Assembly: GCF_043226085.1 (NCBI RefSeq)
Contig: NZ_CP171225.1
Span: 806,001 to 870,000, forward strand
Source: Amaricoccus sp003258405
GTDB taxonomy: Bacteria; Pseudomonadota; Alphaproteobacteria; Rhodobacterales; Rhodobacteraceae
Direction of reading: 5' to 3'
Length of the DNA: 64,000 bases
Each line of letters opens with the position of its first letter. Within the stretch, counting starts at the first letter, position 1. Position numbers and translations under genes: made by a program. Below, piece after piece: positions 53,433 through 61,364 of the stretch. Under the pieces are notes generated by a model. It did not search any database, was not told where the DNA came from, and was given only the letters and a program-made list of their open reading frames with translations.

Positions 53433-53729
53433 ATGACCACCCGCTTCCCGTTCCGCACGACGCTTGTCGCCGCCAGCCTTCTGCTTGGCCTCGCAATGGC
53501 GGGCAACGCCCAGGACGGGCAGGAGCGCTGCTACGGTGTCGCCCGCGCCGGGGAAAACGACGGGATCGGCGAGCGCGAGGCGCCCGGTTCCAGCACCCAG
53601 GACTGGCAGGGGGACGCTTGGGTCCGCGTGCCGACGGGAAGCTGCACCCGCATGGTTCTGCCGGTCCAGCCCGACGGGACGCCACGCCGCGGCGCGCTGG
53701 AGCCCCTGGAGCGCGATACCGGAGCCTGA
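53433..53729 (+). CDS. Bufferin-like DUF2282 (BufA1-type) protein with only two cysteines
   Basis: The 98-residue precursor has a signal sequence (TLVAASLLLGLAMAGNAQ) and the DUF2282 pattern: ERCYGVARAGENDGIG, GSSTQDWQGDAWVRVPTGSC. Known BufA1 precursors of copper-binding bufferins have four core cysteines; here only Cys33 and Cys71 remain, the two central ones being replaced. No bufB (DUF692) or bufC gene adjoins it. AGGAGAAG precedes ATG 53433. It is divergent from the thioesterase gene. A periplasmic role is likely; modification as a RiPP seems unlikely. Confidence 0.75.
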   Translation: MTTRFPFRTTLVAASLLLGLAMAGNAQDGQERCYGVARAGENDGIGEREAPGSSTQDWQGDAWVRVPTGSCTRMVLPVQPDGTPRRGALEPLERDTGA

Positions 53730-53736
53730 GCGCGGC

Positions 53737-54531
53737 TTAGCGCGGACCAGGGCAGGAGCGCGGATCGCGGCTTGAAAGTCCGCTGCGAAAGGCCGTTTCG
53801 CGGGCCTGATCGTCGGAAAACAGGAAGATGTCGAGCGCAGGCTGATCAGCCTGGCCATGGCCCGACTTCTGTTCGCTAAGATACTGCGCCCGCTGCATGA
53901 GCCGGGCATAGAAGCCCGGCGGCACGGTTCCGAGACGGTTCGCCGCCATGCCAGCCCAGACCCCGGCGAGGCAGTCGGCCTGCAATGCCAGCCCACGGGT
54001 GAACTCGGGGTCCTCCCTGCCAATGGCGGCATCGGGCACGCCCAGGGCTGCCTGAATGTGTTCCGCCATCACGCGGGCGACGACCAGCGCGGTGCCCAGA
54101 CCGCTGTCCCGGTCCATCCGCTTCTCCAGCGCGTTGAGAAAGACGAGATCGAACGCGGCGGTGTCATCAATCGGGCAATAGAACGGCCCGGTCGCCGGGG
54201 CAGAGCCTGCGCAGGGCGATGGCAGCGCATTCGTGAACAAGACAAGCTCGGCCGGCGGCGGAACCGACAGGCCACGCGAGCGGAACCAGTGCGCCCAGCT
54301 CAACTCGGCATCGTCGAACGCCACCCCCACCCGGCGCGACACCCCCGCCGCGCGCTCGGCGGAAAGCTCCGGCATCGGATCGATATCCGACCGGACGGAG
54401 AGAAATTTCCAGATGAAGGTGCCGGTCACGCCCGAAATGGCGACGGCAGCAGCAAGCGCGAGGAGAATGGTCGCCAGCCGGCGCCGGGTAAGGCCCGCCG
54501 CAGACGGCTTGATCTCCTCGATCCGGCTCAT
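53737..54531 (-). CDS. Degenerate YpfJ-type neutral zinc metallopeptidase homologue
   Basis: The 264-residue protein has an N-terminal membrane anchor (LATILLALAAAVAISGVTGTF) and the YpfJ/zinc metallopeptidase pattern: LVLFTNALPSPCAGSAPATG, GPFYCPIDDTAAFDLVF and LALQADCLAGVWAG (183-194). At the zinc site the family has AHEVGHHVQ, but here residues 152-160 read ARVMAEHIQ, so the HExxH ligands are absent. It is probably not a protease. GGGAG five bases before ATG 54531 sets the start. It is convergent with the bufferin-like gene, with their ends seven bases apart. Confidence 0.78.
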   Translation of the reverse strand: MSRIEEIKPSAAGLTRRRLATILLALAAAVAISGVTGTFIWKFLSVRSDIDPMPELSAERAAGVSRRVGVAFDDAELSWAHWFRSRGLSVPPPAELVLFTNALPSPCAGSAPATGPFYCPIDDTAAFDLVFLNALEKRMDRDSGLGTALVVARVMAEHIQAALGVPDAAIGREDPEFTRGLALQADCLAGVWAGMAANRLGTVPPGFYARLMQRAQYLSEQKSGHGQADQPALDIFLFSDDQARETAFRSGLSSRDPRSCPGPR

Positions 54532-54639
54532 TCTCGCTCCCTGCCCTGCGGCCCGCATCCATCCGCATGCCGGTCCACCAACGCGCTTGACGCGACCGGC
54601 GGAGCATGCTGCTAGTCCCTGTCAGTATCGTTAGAAGGT

Positions 54640-55230
54640 GTGAATGAAGTGCTACGAAGGCTCTACGATTGGACTTTGTCACTTGCCGCATCACCCCATG
54701 CCATCTGGGCCCTTGCAGCTGTCAGCTTCATCGAGAGCTCAGTTTTCCCGATACCGCCCGACATCCTCCTGATCCCGCTCGTGATTGCCCGGCCACGGCA
54801 GGCCTGGCTCATCGCGGGGGTCTGCACGCTTGCCTCCGTCCTCGGTGGGGCGTTCGGCTACTTCATCGGATGGGGCCTCTTTGAACAGGTCGGCAAGCCG
54901 GTGCTCCAGTTCTATGGGATGGAAGCGAAATTCGGCCAGTTCTCCGAGACTTACAACCAGTGGGGCGCCTGGGCCGTGCTCATTGCCGGCATAACCCCCT
55001 TCCCCTACAAGGTCATTACCATCCTCTCGGGCACCACCGGCCTCAACTTCGGCATCTTCATGCTCGCGAGCCTGATCGCCCGCGGGTTTCGTTTCTTCGT
55101 CATTGCCGCGCTTCTCTGGAAGTTCGGCATACCGATCCGTGACTTCATCGAGAAGCGGCTCGGCCTTGTCTTCAGCCTGTTTGTCGCCGCACTGGTCGGC
55201 GGCTTCGTGATCCTGGGATTGGCGCATTGA
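54640..55230 (+). CDS. DedA/VTT-domain membrane protein (YqaA-type)
   Basis: The 196-residue protein shows the VTT/DedA core: FIESSVFPIPPDILLIPLVI near residue 30, LGGAFGYFIGWGLFE and FPYKVITILSGTTGLNFGIF, with several membrane segments. DedA-family proteins act as lipid flippases for undecaprenyl phosphate or phospholipids; the YqaA branch is less well defined. The start is GTG 54640. Its stop overlaps the TTG of dsbB, so the two are translationally coupled. Confidence 0.88.
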   Translation: MNEVLRRLYDWTLSLAASPHAIWALAAVSFIESSVFPIPPDILLIPLVIARPRQAWLIAGVCTLASVLGGAFGYFIGWGLFEQVGKPVLQFYGMEAKFGQFSETYNQWGAWAVLIAGITPFPYKVITILSGTTGLNFGIFMLASLIARGFRFFVIAALLWKFGIPIRDFIEKRLGLVFSLFVAALVGGFVILGLAH

Positions 55231-55700
55231 ACGAACTGCAACGCCGCGGCCTCGGCGCCGCCATCGGATCCGCCGCCCTGCTCGGGGCGGCCCTTGTCTT
55301 CCAGTATGTCGGCGGCCTCGCCCCCTGCCCGATCTGCATCTGGCAGCGCTGGCCGCATGGGGTCGCAATCGCCTGCTTCGCGCTGCTGATCGTGCTGCCG
55401 ATCCGATTCTGGGCCTTTGTCGGCGGCCTTGCGATGACGGTGAACGCAGGTATCTCGCTCTACCACACCGGCATCGAACGCCGCTGGTGGCCCGGCCCGG
55501 ACAGCTGCACAGGGCCAGACGTCGGCTCCATGAGCTCCTCCGAACTGCTGGACCGGCTGCTCGATACGCCGGCCGTCCTCTGCGATCAGGTGTCCTGGGA
55601 GTTCCTCGGCCTCTCGATGGCGAGCTGGAACGGCATCTGCTGCCTCATTCTGGCGTGGCTCTGGTTCCGCGCCTACGCCTCCAGCTCGGCATCCCAGTAA
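55227..55700 (+). CDS. dsbB: Disulfide bond formation protein B
   Basis: The 157-residue membrane protein has four helices and the quinone-side cysteine pair in LAPCPICIWQRWPHG near residues 33-37; periplasmic cysteines at DSCTGPD and LCDQVSWEF complete the DsbB pattern. It reoxidises DsbA using ubiquinone. The start is TTG 55227, overlapping the DedA stop (TTGA). The 3' end overlaps the convergent HNH gene by 28 bases. Confidence 0.9.
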   Translation: MNELQRRGLGAAIGSAALLGAALVFQYVGGLAPCPICIWQRWPHGVAIACFALLIVLPIRFWAFVGGLAMTVNAGISLYHTGIERRWWPGPDSCTGPDVGSMSSSELLDRLLDTPAVLCDQVSWEFLGLSMASWNGICCLILAWLWFRAYASSSASQ

Positions 55701-56260
55701 AGATAGTCCATCCAGCTTTCATGAAGATGATTGGGCGGAAACTTGCGCCCGACATTGCGGAGCTGATCCGGGGACGGCCGTGCAGGCCTGCGTCGCAGGC
55801 TCATCCCGGCCTGGCGGAGCGTCTTCGACCCCTTCTTCAGATTGCAGGGGCCGCAAGAGGCCACGACATTTTCCCATGTCGTACGCCCGCCGCGACAGCG
55901 CGGGAGCACATGGTCGAAGGTCAGATGATCCTTCGCACCGCAATACTGGCACGAAAACTCATCACGCAAGAACAGGTTGAATCGGGTGAAGGCCGTTGAT
56001 TTCGCCGGCTTCACGTATTCCTTCAGCACCACCACCGAGGGGATGCGGATGGTCAGACTTGGCGAGTGTACCGTCTCGTCATATTCCGCAACGACCATCA
56101 CCCTGTCGAGGAAGGCCGCCTTTACGGCTTCCTGCCAGGGCCAGAGCGAAAGCGGGAGATATGAGAGGGGGCGGTAGTCCGCGTTGAGGACAAGGGCCGG
56201 ATGATCGCGCAGGCCGGTCGGCCTTCGGACAAAACTCGGCGTATGGGTGCTCTGCAGCAT
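55673..56260 (-). CDS. HNH endonuclease
   Basis: The 195-residue protein has a C-terminal HNH domain with FSCQYCGAKDHLTFDHVLPR and GGRTTWENVVASCGPCNLKKG: two CxxC zinc pairs and the DH...N...H catalytic pattern. The N-terminal part (LVLNADYRPLSYLPLSLWPW) is typical of the conserved alphaproteobacterial HNH protein of unknown role. CGGGAGAGCGC precedes ATG 56260. Its end overlaps dsbB on the other strand. Confidence 0.9.
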   Translation of the reverse strand: MLQSTHTPSFVRRPTGLRDHPALVLNADYRPLSYLPLSLWPWQEAVKAAFLDRVMVVAEYDETVHSPSLTIRIPSVVVLKEYVKPAKSTAFTRFNLFLRDEFSCQYCGAKDHLTFDHVLPRCRGGRTTWENVVASCGPCNLKKGSKTLRQAGMSLRRRPARPSPDQLRNVGRKFPPNHLHESWMDYLYWDAELEA

Positions 56261-56602
56261 GCGCTCTCCCGACTGGAGGCAGCCCGTCCCGGCACCGATC
56301 CGACGGCGCGGGCCGTGCAAACCATCGCTTGACTATATCTCGTCCGGAACACCACACAAGCCTCTACATGATGCAGTATTCCGGTCGTGTGGCACGCTAG
56401 CCCCCGCTCTGCACAAATTTATGACAGACGGCAGAACAGCTGCCGCACCGTGATGCTTTCAAGGACAGGGATATCTTGCCCCGCGCTCATCCATCAGCGC
56501 GGCGCACCCGGTTCCGCAAGCGATCCTGCGCCCACACCGAAAACAGGTTCCATCGGCCGGCAGCGTGTCGCCACCTGCGCTTGACCGGAGACCTTGGTGG
56601 CT
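56261..56602. other. Intergenic region between two minus-strand genes
   Basis: About 340 bases between the HNH endonuclease start and the carboxylesterase end. I see no gene, T-tailed hairpin or repeat; it should hold the HNH promoter. Confidence 0.35.
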
Positions 56603-57265
56603 TCAGCCTTCGATCCCGAGCTTTGCCCGGATGAACTGAAGGGCGAGCCCAAGCCCGTCGGGCGCGATCCCGTGCTGCATCCCCTTGGACACATGGGCAT
56701 AGGTCTCGACGCCAACGGTCACCAGCGTATCCGCGGCTTCCTTGAGGCTTGCGAACGGCACCACCGGGTCCGCATCGCCATGCACAAGAAGCACCGGCGG
56801 CTTGCTGGCGATCTCGCCGGCCAGCGTCTCGGGTCGCAGCAGCCGCCCGGAAAACCCGACGATCCCGCCAAGCGGCGCCTTGCGGCGCAGCCCGACCTGA
56901 AGCGACATCATCGTTCCCTGGCTGAAGCCGAAAAGCACCGTCCGCTCCGGCGGCATGCCAGAGGCCTCAACCTCGTCGAGAAATGCGTCAAGCAGCCGAA
57001 ACGAGGTCTCCGCAGAGCCCAGCGCCTGCGCTTCGGACGAGCCGTCCATCCACGGGATCGGAAACCACTGATACCCCATCGGATTGCCGACGCAGCGCTC
57101 CGGCGCGTTTGGCGCCATGAAGCGTGTGTTCGGCAGATGCGGCGCAAGCGGATCGGCGAGTCCCACCAGATCGTTACCATCGGCACCGTAGCCATGGAGA
57201 AAGATCACGAGGCTGTCGGCCTCGCCGGACACGGCAGGCCGCTCGGGCCCGGTCAACTTTGTCAT
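56603..57265 (-). CDS. Phospholipase/carboxylesterase family alpha/beta hydrolase
   Basis: The 220-residue hydrolase shows LVIFLHGYGADGNDLVGLA near residue 20, the nucleophile elbow LFGFSQGTMMSLQVGLR, the aspartate in LVHGDADPVVPF and the histidine in KGMQHGIAP. It is an intracellular esterase of the carboxylesterase 2/lysophospholipase group. ATG 57265 is used because homology begins there. It follows the AlkA-type gene by 96 bases on the same strand. Confidence 0.9.
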   Translation of the reverse strand: MTKLTGPERPAVSGEADSLVIFLHGYGADGNDLVGLADPLAPHLPNTRFMAPNAPERCVGNPMGYQWFPIPWMDGSSEAQALGSAETSFRLLDAFLDEVEASGMPPERTVLFGFSQGTMMSLQVGLRRKAPLGGIVGFSGRLLRPETLAGEIASKPPVLLVHGDADPVVPFASLKEAADTLVTVGVETYAHVSKGMQHGIAPDGLGLALQFIRAKLGIEG

Positions 57266-57361
57266 CGGGTCGCTGTCTCTTCTGTTCGATTTGGGTGTGT
57301 ATTGCGGCGCCCGACTCTCGGAAATGCCTCGGTCGGTGTCAATGTCCTGCACGTCGAAGCT

Positions 57362-57991
57362 TCAGCGCACGCCGTCGCGCTGGTTCAGGATGCGGTAGTA
57401 TTCCCACAGCAGGCGCGCGGCCACGGAGCGCCAGGGCGACCAGGCAGAGGCCATGTCGCGCAGCGCCCTTTCGGTCGGCCTTGCGGGCAGGTCGAAGAGC
57501 TTCTGCGTTGCATCTCGGAGCGCAAGGTCCCCGGGTGCGAAGACGTCGGCCCGTCCGAGCGCGAGCATCGCGTAGATCTCCGCGGTCCAGATCCCGATAC
57601 CCTTCACCTGCACGAGTCTGGCGACGACCTCCGCGTCCGGGAGCGTCCGCAGCGCCATGAAATCCATGCCGCTCCCGGCAATGGCGCGCGTGTAGGCGAT
57701 CTTCTGGCGCGACAGCCCGCAGGCGCGCAGGTCTTCGTCGCTGCAGGCTGCGATCCGCGCGGCCTCGACCGGCCCAAGCGCCTCGACCCGCGCCCAGATT
57801 GCCCGCGCCGCGGCAGTGGAGACCTGCTGGCTGACGATGGCCGAGAGAAGCGGCGCAAACCCGTCCGGGCGCCGTCGCAGCGGCAAGGGCCCCATCTGCT
57901 CGAGCGCCCACGCGAAGCGCGGCTCGACACGGGCAAGATGCGCCGCACCTTCCGCGACATCCTCCGCCGTCTCGATGATGCGCCCGACCAT
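57362..57991 (-). CDS. DNA-3-methyladenine glycosylase (AlkA-type)
   Basis: The 209-residue protein has the helix-hairpin-helix GPD fold: LSAIVSQQVSTAAARAIWARV, then VQVKGIGIWTAEIYAMLALG (hairpin) and DVFAPGDLALRDA with the catalytic Asp. It removes alkylated bases from DNA. The start at ATG 57991 gives a full-length small AlkA-type enzyme without the N-terminal domain of E. coli AlkA. Confidence 0.92.
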   Translation of the reverse strand: MVGRIIETAEDVAEGAAHLARVEPRFAWALEQMGPLPLRRRPDGFAPLLSAIVSQQVSTAAARAIWARVEALGPVEAARIAACSDEDLRACGLSRQKIAYTRAIAGSGMDFMALRTLPDAEVVARLVQVKGIGIWTAEIYAMLALGRADVFAPGDLALRDATQKLFDLPARPTERALRDMASAWSPWRSVAARLLWEYYRILNQRDGVR

Positions 57992-58039
57992 GCCCTGCTC
58001 CTCCGCCTCTCGCTGATACGCACGAGCTTGCTGTCCCCG

Positions 58040-58462
58040 CTAGAGCCCCTGCGACGCGCAGGCAACGCAGGCATTGCGTGCAGCATTCCGCTGGCTCACG
58101 CTGATCCGCTCCAGATCGCGCTGGACCGAGCGGACGATCAAGTCGCAACGCGAAACCTCGTAGGTGTCCACGTCGGCATTGAGCCGGCTCCAGATCTCGA
58201 GCTTGTGCAAGGCACCACAGACGGTCTTCACCGGGATCTCCGCGACCTTTTCGGCAATCCGGTCCTCCAGATCGAACAGCATCTCCATCTCGCGGCCGCG
58301 CTGCTCCTCCGCGTCCCGGTCCGTCTCGCAGTCGCCCGCGGCCTCTTCGAGCAAATACCAGATCACGCCAAGAAATGCCGCGAGCTTCTCCACATCCTCC
58401 GGCAAGGCGCGCGGGCCCTGCAGCAGAACGCGGAGGAATCCGCCGTCCAGCCTGTCGACCAT
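58040..58462 (-). CDS. Hypothetical helical protein
   Basis: The 140-residue product is mostly helical (LPEDVEKLAAFLGVIWYLLEEAAGD, EMLFDLEDRIAEKVAEI) with no motif I recognise and no signal peptide. GGGAG nine bases before ATG 58462 supports the start. It lies 48 bases upstream of the AlkA-type gene on the same strand and shares its promoter region with a divergent TetR gene, so it may belong to that regulon. Confidence 0.6.
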   Translation of the reverse strand: MVDRLDGGFLRVLLQGPRALPEDVEKLAAFLGVIWYLLEEAAGDCETDRDAEEQRGREMEMLFDLEDRIAEKVAEIPVKTVCGALHKLEIWSRLNADVDTYEVSRCDLIVRSVQRDLERISVSQRNAARNACVACASQGL

Positions 58463-58561
58463 GTTCTTGTTCTCCCACTGTCCGTTGCTTTTCGCTGCTT
58501 CAGCCCCGAGCTGACGCGCTTCTCTTGCTTCCCGGCACATGGGACGTGGTATCGCATACTA

Positions 58562-58592
58562 ACATTGTCAATGACATTGTCATTGACAATGT
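58562..58592. promoter_or_regulatory. Perfect 31-base palindromic operator
   Basis: The half-site ACATTGTCAATGACA at 58562-58576 is followed by one central T and its exact reverse complement TGTCATTGACAATGT at 58578-58592. It lies 26 bases upstream of the TetR start and about 100 bases from the divergent hypothetical gene. The site also contains nested TGACA/TGTCA repeats. It is the likely binding site of the adjacent TetR protein. Confidence 0.75.
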
Positions 58593-58617
58593 CATCTTAT
58601 TTCCACAAACATATGAC

Positions 58618-59250
58618 ATGTCCAGTTACAGACCCGCCGGAGCCCGGCACTCACCGAAATCGAACCAGCGCGAGGCAACGAAGCGCAAGCTTCTCGAGGC
58701 CGCGCGCGATCTCTTCGCGATGCAAGGCTTTGAAGAGACAAGCGTGACGCAGATCGCGGCGCAGGCCGGCGTCTCGCACTCGCTGATCAACGCCTATTTC
58801 GACGGCAAGGCGGGCCTGCTCTATGCCGTGATGCACGAATTCCACCAGAGCCAGATCGACCGTCTCGCCGGGCCGCTGGCCCTGGAAGGCGACACCCGAG
58901 AGAAGATCAGACAGATCATAGGCCCCTGGGTCGAGCATGAGCTATCCGACCGCCCGCTCCTTGCCGTGCTCCAGGCCTATGCCTGGCAATGGCCACCGGA
59001 AACCGAACAGCAGAACCGTGAACAGCTCCGCGCCGCCTTCATGCCACTCCGCGAAACCCTCGAAGACGGCATCGCGTCCGGCGAACTGCGTGCGGATCTC
59101 GACATATCCGGCACGCTCTACGTGGTCCTCGCGATCTTCACCCAGGCGCTGCGCTTCAGCCTTCACGACAATGACCCGCCCGAAACCTGCCTCGAAACGG
59201 TCATGACCCGCATTGACATCGTTCTGGATGGAGCCCGCGCGCAAGCCTGA
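58618..59250 (+). CDS. TetR/AcrR family transcriptional regulator
   Basis: The 210-residue protein has an N-terminal TetR helix-turn-helix with EETSVTQIAAQAGVSHSLINAYFDGKAGLLYAV at about residues 35-67 and a helical effector domain. ATG 58618 is the only ATG near the HTH; there is no clear ribosome site before it, so translation may be weak or leaderless. A perfect 31-base palindrome lies directly upstream. It precedes an MFS transporter gene by 89 bases, a likely target. Confidence 0.88.
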   Translation: MSSYRPAGARHSPKSNQREATKRKLLEAARDLFAMQGFEETSVTQIAAQAGVSHSLINAYFDGKAGLLYAVMHEFHQSQIDRLAGPLALEGDTREKIRQIIGPWVEHELSDRPLLAVLQAYAWQWPPETEQQNREQLRAAFMPLRETLEDGIASGELRADLDISGTLYVVLAIFTQALRFSLHDNDPPETCLETVMTRIDIVLDGARAQA

Positions 59251-59339
59251 CGAGACCGCCGCGCCACCCCGCCGGGCAAACATTCAGGAATTCACAGGAG
59301 CGCTTGGAAAATCCATCGGCGGGCGCTAGAAGCCAGCCC

Positions 59340-60584
59340 ATGAGCAGCGCCGATACCCCCCTCTCGTCCGAGATGACAGATGGCGACGCAAGGGCCCGCC
59401 GCAACGTGCGCGTCCTTGTCGCGGCCCAGGTCATTCTGGGCAGCCAGATGCCCATCACCTTCATCCTCGGCGGCCTCGCCGGCCAGTTGCTCAGCCCCAA
59501 CAAGTGCTGGGCAACGCTGCCGATTTCGCTCATCGTTTTCGGCTCCATGCTCTCGGCCCCGGCGCTCTCGCATCTCATGCAGGTCCGCGGCCGCGCGGCG
59601 GGCTTCTACGCCGGCGTCACCGGTGGCGCGATCGGCTCGGCGCTGTGCGCCTGGGCGCTCTGGAGCAATTCCTTCGCGCTCTTTCTGCTTGGCTCTTTCC
59701 TGACCGGAAGCTACATGTCGGCCCAGGGCTTCTACCGCTTCGCAGCCACCGATGGCGCAAGCGCCGAATTCCGTCCCAAAGCGATCTCGTGGGTGATGGC
59801 CGCAGGCCTCGCCTCGGCAATCCTCGGGCCTCAGCTCGTCAAACTCACCGAAGGCGCGCTGGCCCCGGTTCCCTTCGCCGGCGCCTATGTCGCGGCCGTC
59901 GTGCTCAACATCCTCGGCGCGACGGTCTTCGTCTTCCTCGACGCCCCGAAGCCCCCGGCGCCGCAGCCCGGCAGCCCCCGCGCCCGCAGCCACTGGGATC
60001 TGATCCGCACGCCCCGCATCGCGGTGGCGATGATCTGCGGCATGGTCTCCTACGCGCTCATGAACCTCGTGATGACCTCGACGCCGCTCGCCATCGTCGG
60101 CTGCGGCTTCGGCACGACCGATGCGGCCAACGTGGTCAGCGCCCATGTCCTGGCGATGTTCGCGCCCTCCTTCATCACCGGCCATCTCATCACCCGCTTC
60201 GGTGTGGAACGCATCCTTGCCCTGGGCCTCGTGATCCTCGCGGGAGCCGGCGCCGTCGGGCTTGCGGGCGTCGATCTCGGCCATTTCTTCGCCACCCTCA
60301 TCCTGCTCGGGATCGGCTGGAACTTCGGCTTCATCGGCGCAACCACGATGCTCACCTCCGCCTATCGCCCCGAAGAGCGCGGGCGGGTGCAGGGCATGAA
60401 CGATTTTGCCGTCTTCGGCATGGTGGGCCTCGCCTCGCTCGCCTCGGGGGGCCTGATGAACTGTTCGGGGGGAAGCGCTGTCGAAGGCTGGCAGGCGGTC
60501 AACCTCGCGATGATCCCGATGCTCGCGATGGCCGGTGGCGCACTGATCTGGCTCACCCTGCTGAGCTGCGACGACAGGCCCTGA
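59340..60584 (+). CDS. MFS transporter
   Basis: This 414-residue protein has twelve or so hydrophobic segments and the pattern of the major facilitator superfamily, for example AAQVILGSQMPITFILGGLAG at the start, GLASAILGPQLVKL (helix 5 region) and ITRFGVERILALGLVILAG after the central loop. The C-terminal half keeps the RGRVQGMNDFAVFG motif. Substrate is unknown. ATG 59340 or ATG 59373 may be used. It follows the TetR gene on the same strand, which suggests efflux under TetR control. Confidence 0.85.
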   Translation: MSSADTPLSSEMTDGDARARRNVRVLVAAQVILGSQMPITFILGGLAGQLLSPNKCWATLPISLIVFGSMLSAPALSHLMQVRGRAAGFYAGVTGGAIGSALCAWALWSNSFALFLLGSFLTGSYMSAQGFYRFAATDGASAEFRPKAISWVMAAGLASAILGPQLVKLTEGALAPVPFAGAYVAAVVLNILGATVFVFLDAPKPPAPQPGSPRARSHWDLIRTPRIAVAMICGMVSYALMNLVMTSTPLAIVGCGFGTTDAANVVSAHVLAMFAPSFITGHLITRFGVERILALGLVILAGAGAVGLAGVDLGHFFATLILLGIGWNFGFIGATTMLTSAYRPEERGRVQGMNDFAVFGMVGLASLASGGLMNCSGGSAVEGWQAVNLAMIPMLAMAGGALIWLTLLSCDDRP

Positions 60585-60593
60585 TCCCGGCTC

Positions 60594-61364
60594 TCACCAC
60601 CGCCCGGTGAAGGCCACCCAGGCAAGCCGGGCCCGCCGCTCGAATTCCGAGAGCTCCATGCCGCCGATCCCGAAGCCTGCCTTGCTCTTCAGCCCCTGCC
60701 GCAACCGCGCCGCGGCCAGCGCGCCGGGCAACAGGGCGGGCAGCACACCTCCCGGCACCTTGCGCCGCGCCCGCCGTGCCTGCGCAATCCGCCCAAGCGC
60801 CGTCCGGGCCAGCTCCGCCGGCTCCGCTCCGGGCGGCAGTGGTTCATGCCCGCGCTGGGCATATTCCGGCAACGCCCTCAGGAAGGCCGCCGTTCCCGCG
60901 CCGCAGGCATACTCGCGCACCACCGAAAGCGCGGCATCCGGCGCTCCGAGACTGCGCGCCGCCAGCACGGTCATGTGCCCCGCCGTCCGGTTCACATGCC
61001 GCTCGAACGCTGCCACATCGGCGAAACGCGCGACCTCCGCATCGAAGAGCCGTGCCTCGATCGTCTCCAGGAAAAGCGCCTTGGGCAAATCCGCACGCCG
61101 GATTACCTCGGCAAGCGGCTCGACCACCTCATGCCGGCGCGGCGCCGCACCGGCATAGATCTCTTCGATGGCATCGGTCCACCAGCGCAGCCGGATCTCG
61201 GCCAGCAGCGGCTCTGACGCCACCCAGGGCGCCCGCGCGATCTCGATATTGAAGGCATGGAGCGCCATCAACCCGGCACGAGCCTCCGGCGCGGCCAGCG
61301 AGGCCGCGCGCCAGCGATCCGCATCGGTGCGGGCCACCAGCGCCGCGCAGGCCTCGACGCTCAC
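60594..61364 (-). CDS. Squalene/phytoene synthase family protein
   Basis: The 256-residue protein has the squalene/phytoene synthase pattern in shortened form: LMALHAFNIEIARAPW near residue 33 and RLRWWTDAIEEIYAG. The usual DxxxD motifs are only partly kept, so it resembles the NDUFAF6-like branch more than true phytoene synthases. GTG 61364 overlaps the cimA stop (GTGA), so it is translationally coupled to cimA. No carotenoid genes adjoin it. Confidence 0.75.
   Translation of the reverse strand: MSVEACAALVARTDADRWRAASLAAPEARAGLMALHAFNIEIARAPWVASEPLLAEIRLRWWTDAIEEIYAGAAPRRHEVVEPLAEVIRRADLPKALFLETIEARLFDAEVARFADVAAFERHVNRTAGHMTVLAARSLGAPDAALSVVREYACGAGTAAFLRALPEYAQRGHEPLPPGAEPAELARTALGRIAQARRARRKVPGGVLPALLPGALAAARLRQGLKSKAGFGIGGMELSEFERRARLAWVAFTGRW

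Noticed and set aside
56594..58747. 717-codon open frame on the plus strand
   Set aside because: Antisense to the carboxylesterase, AlkA-type and hypothetical genes, which have clear motifs on the minus strand.
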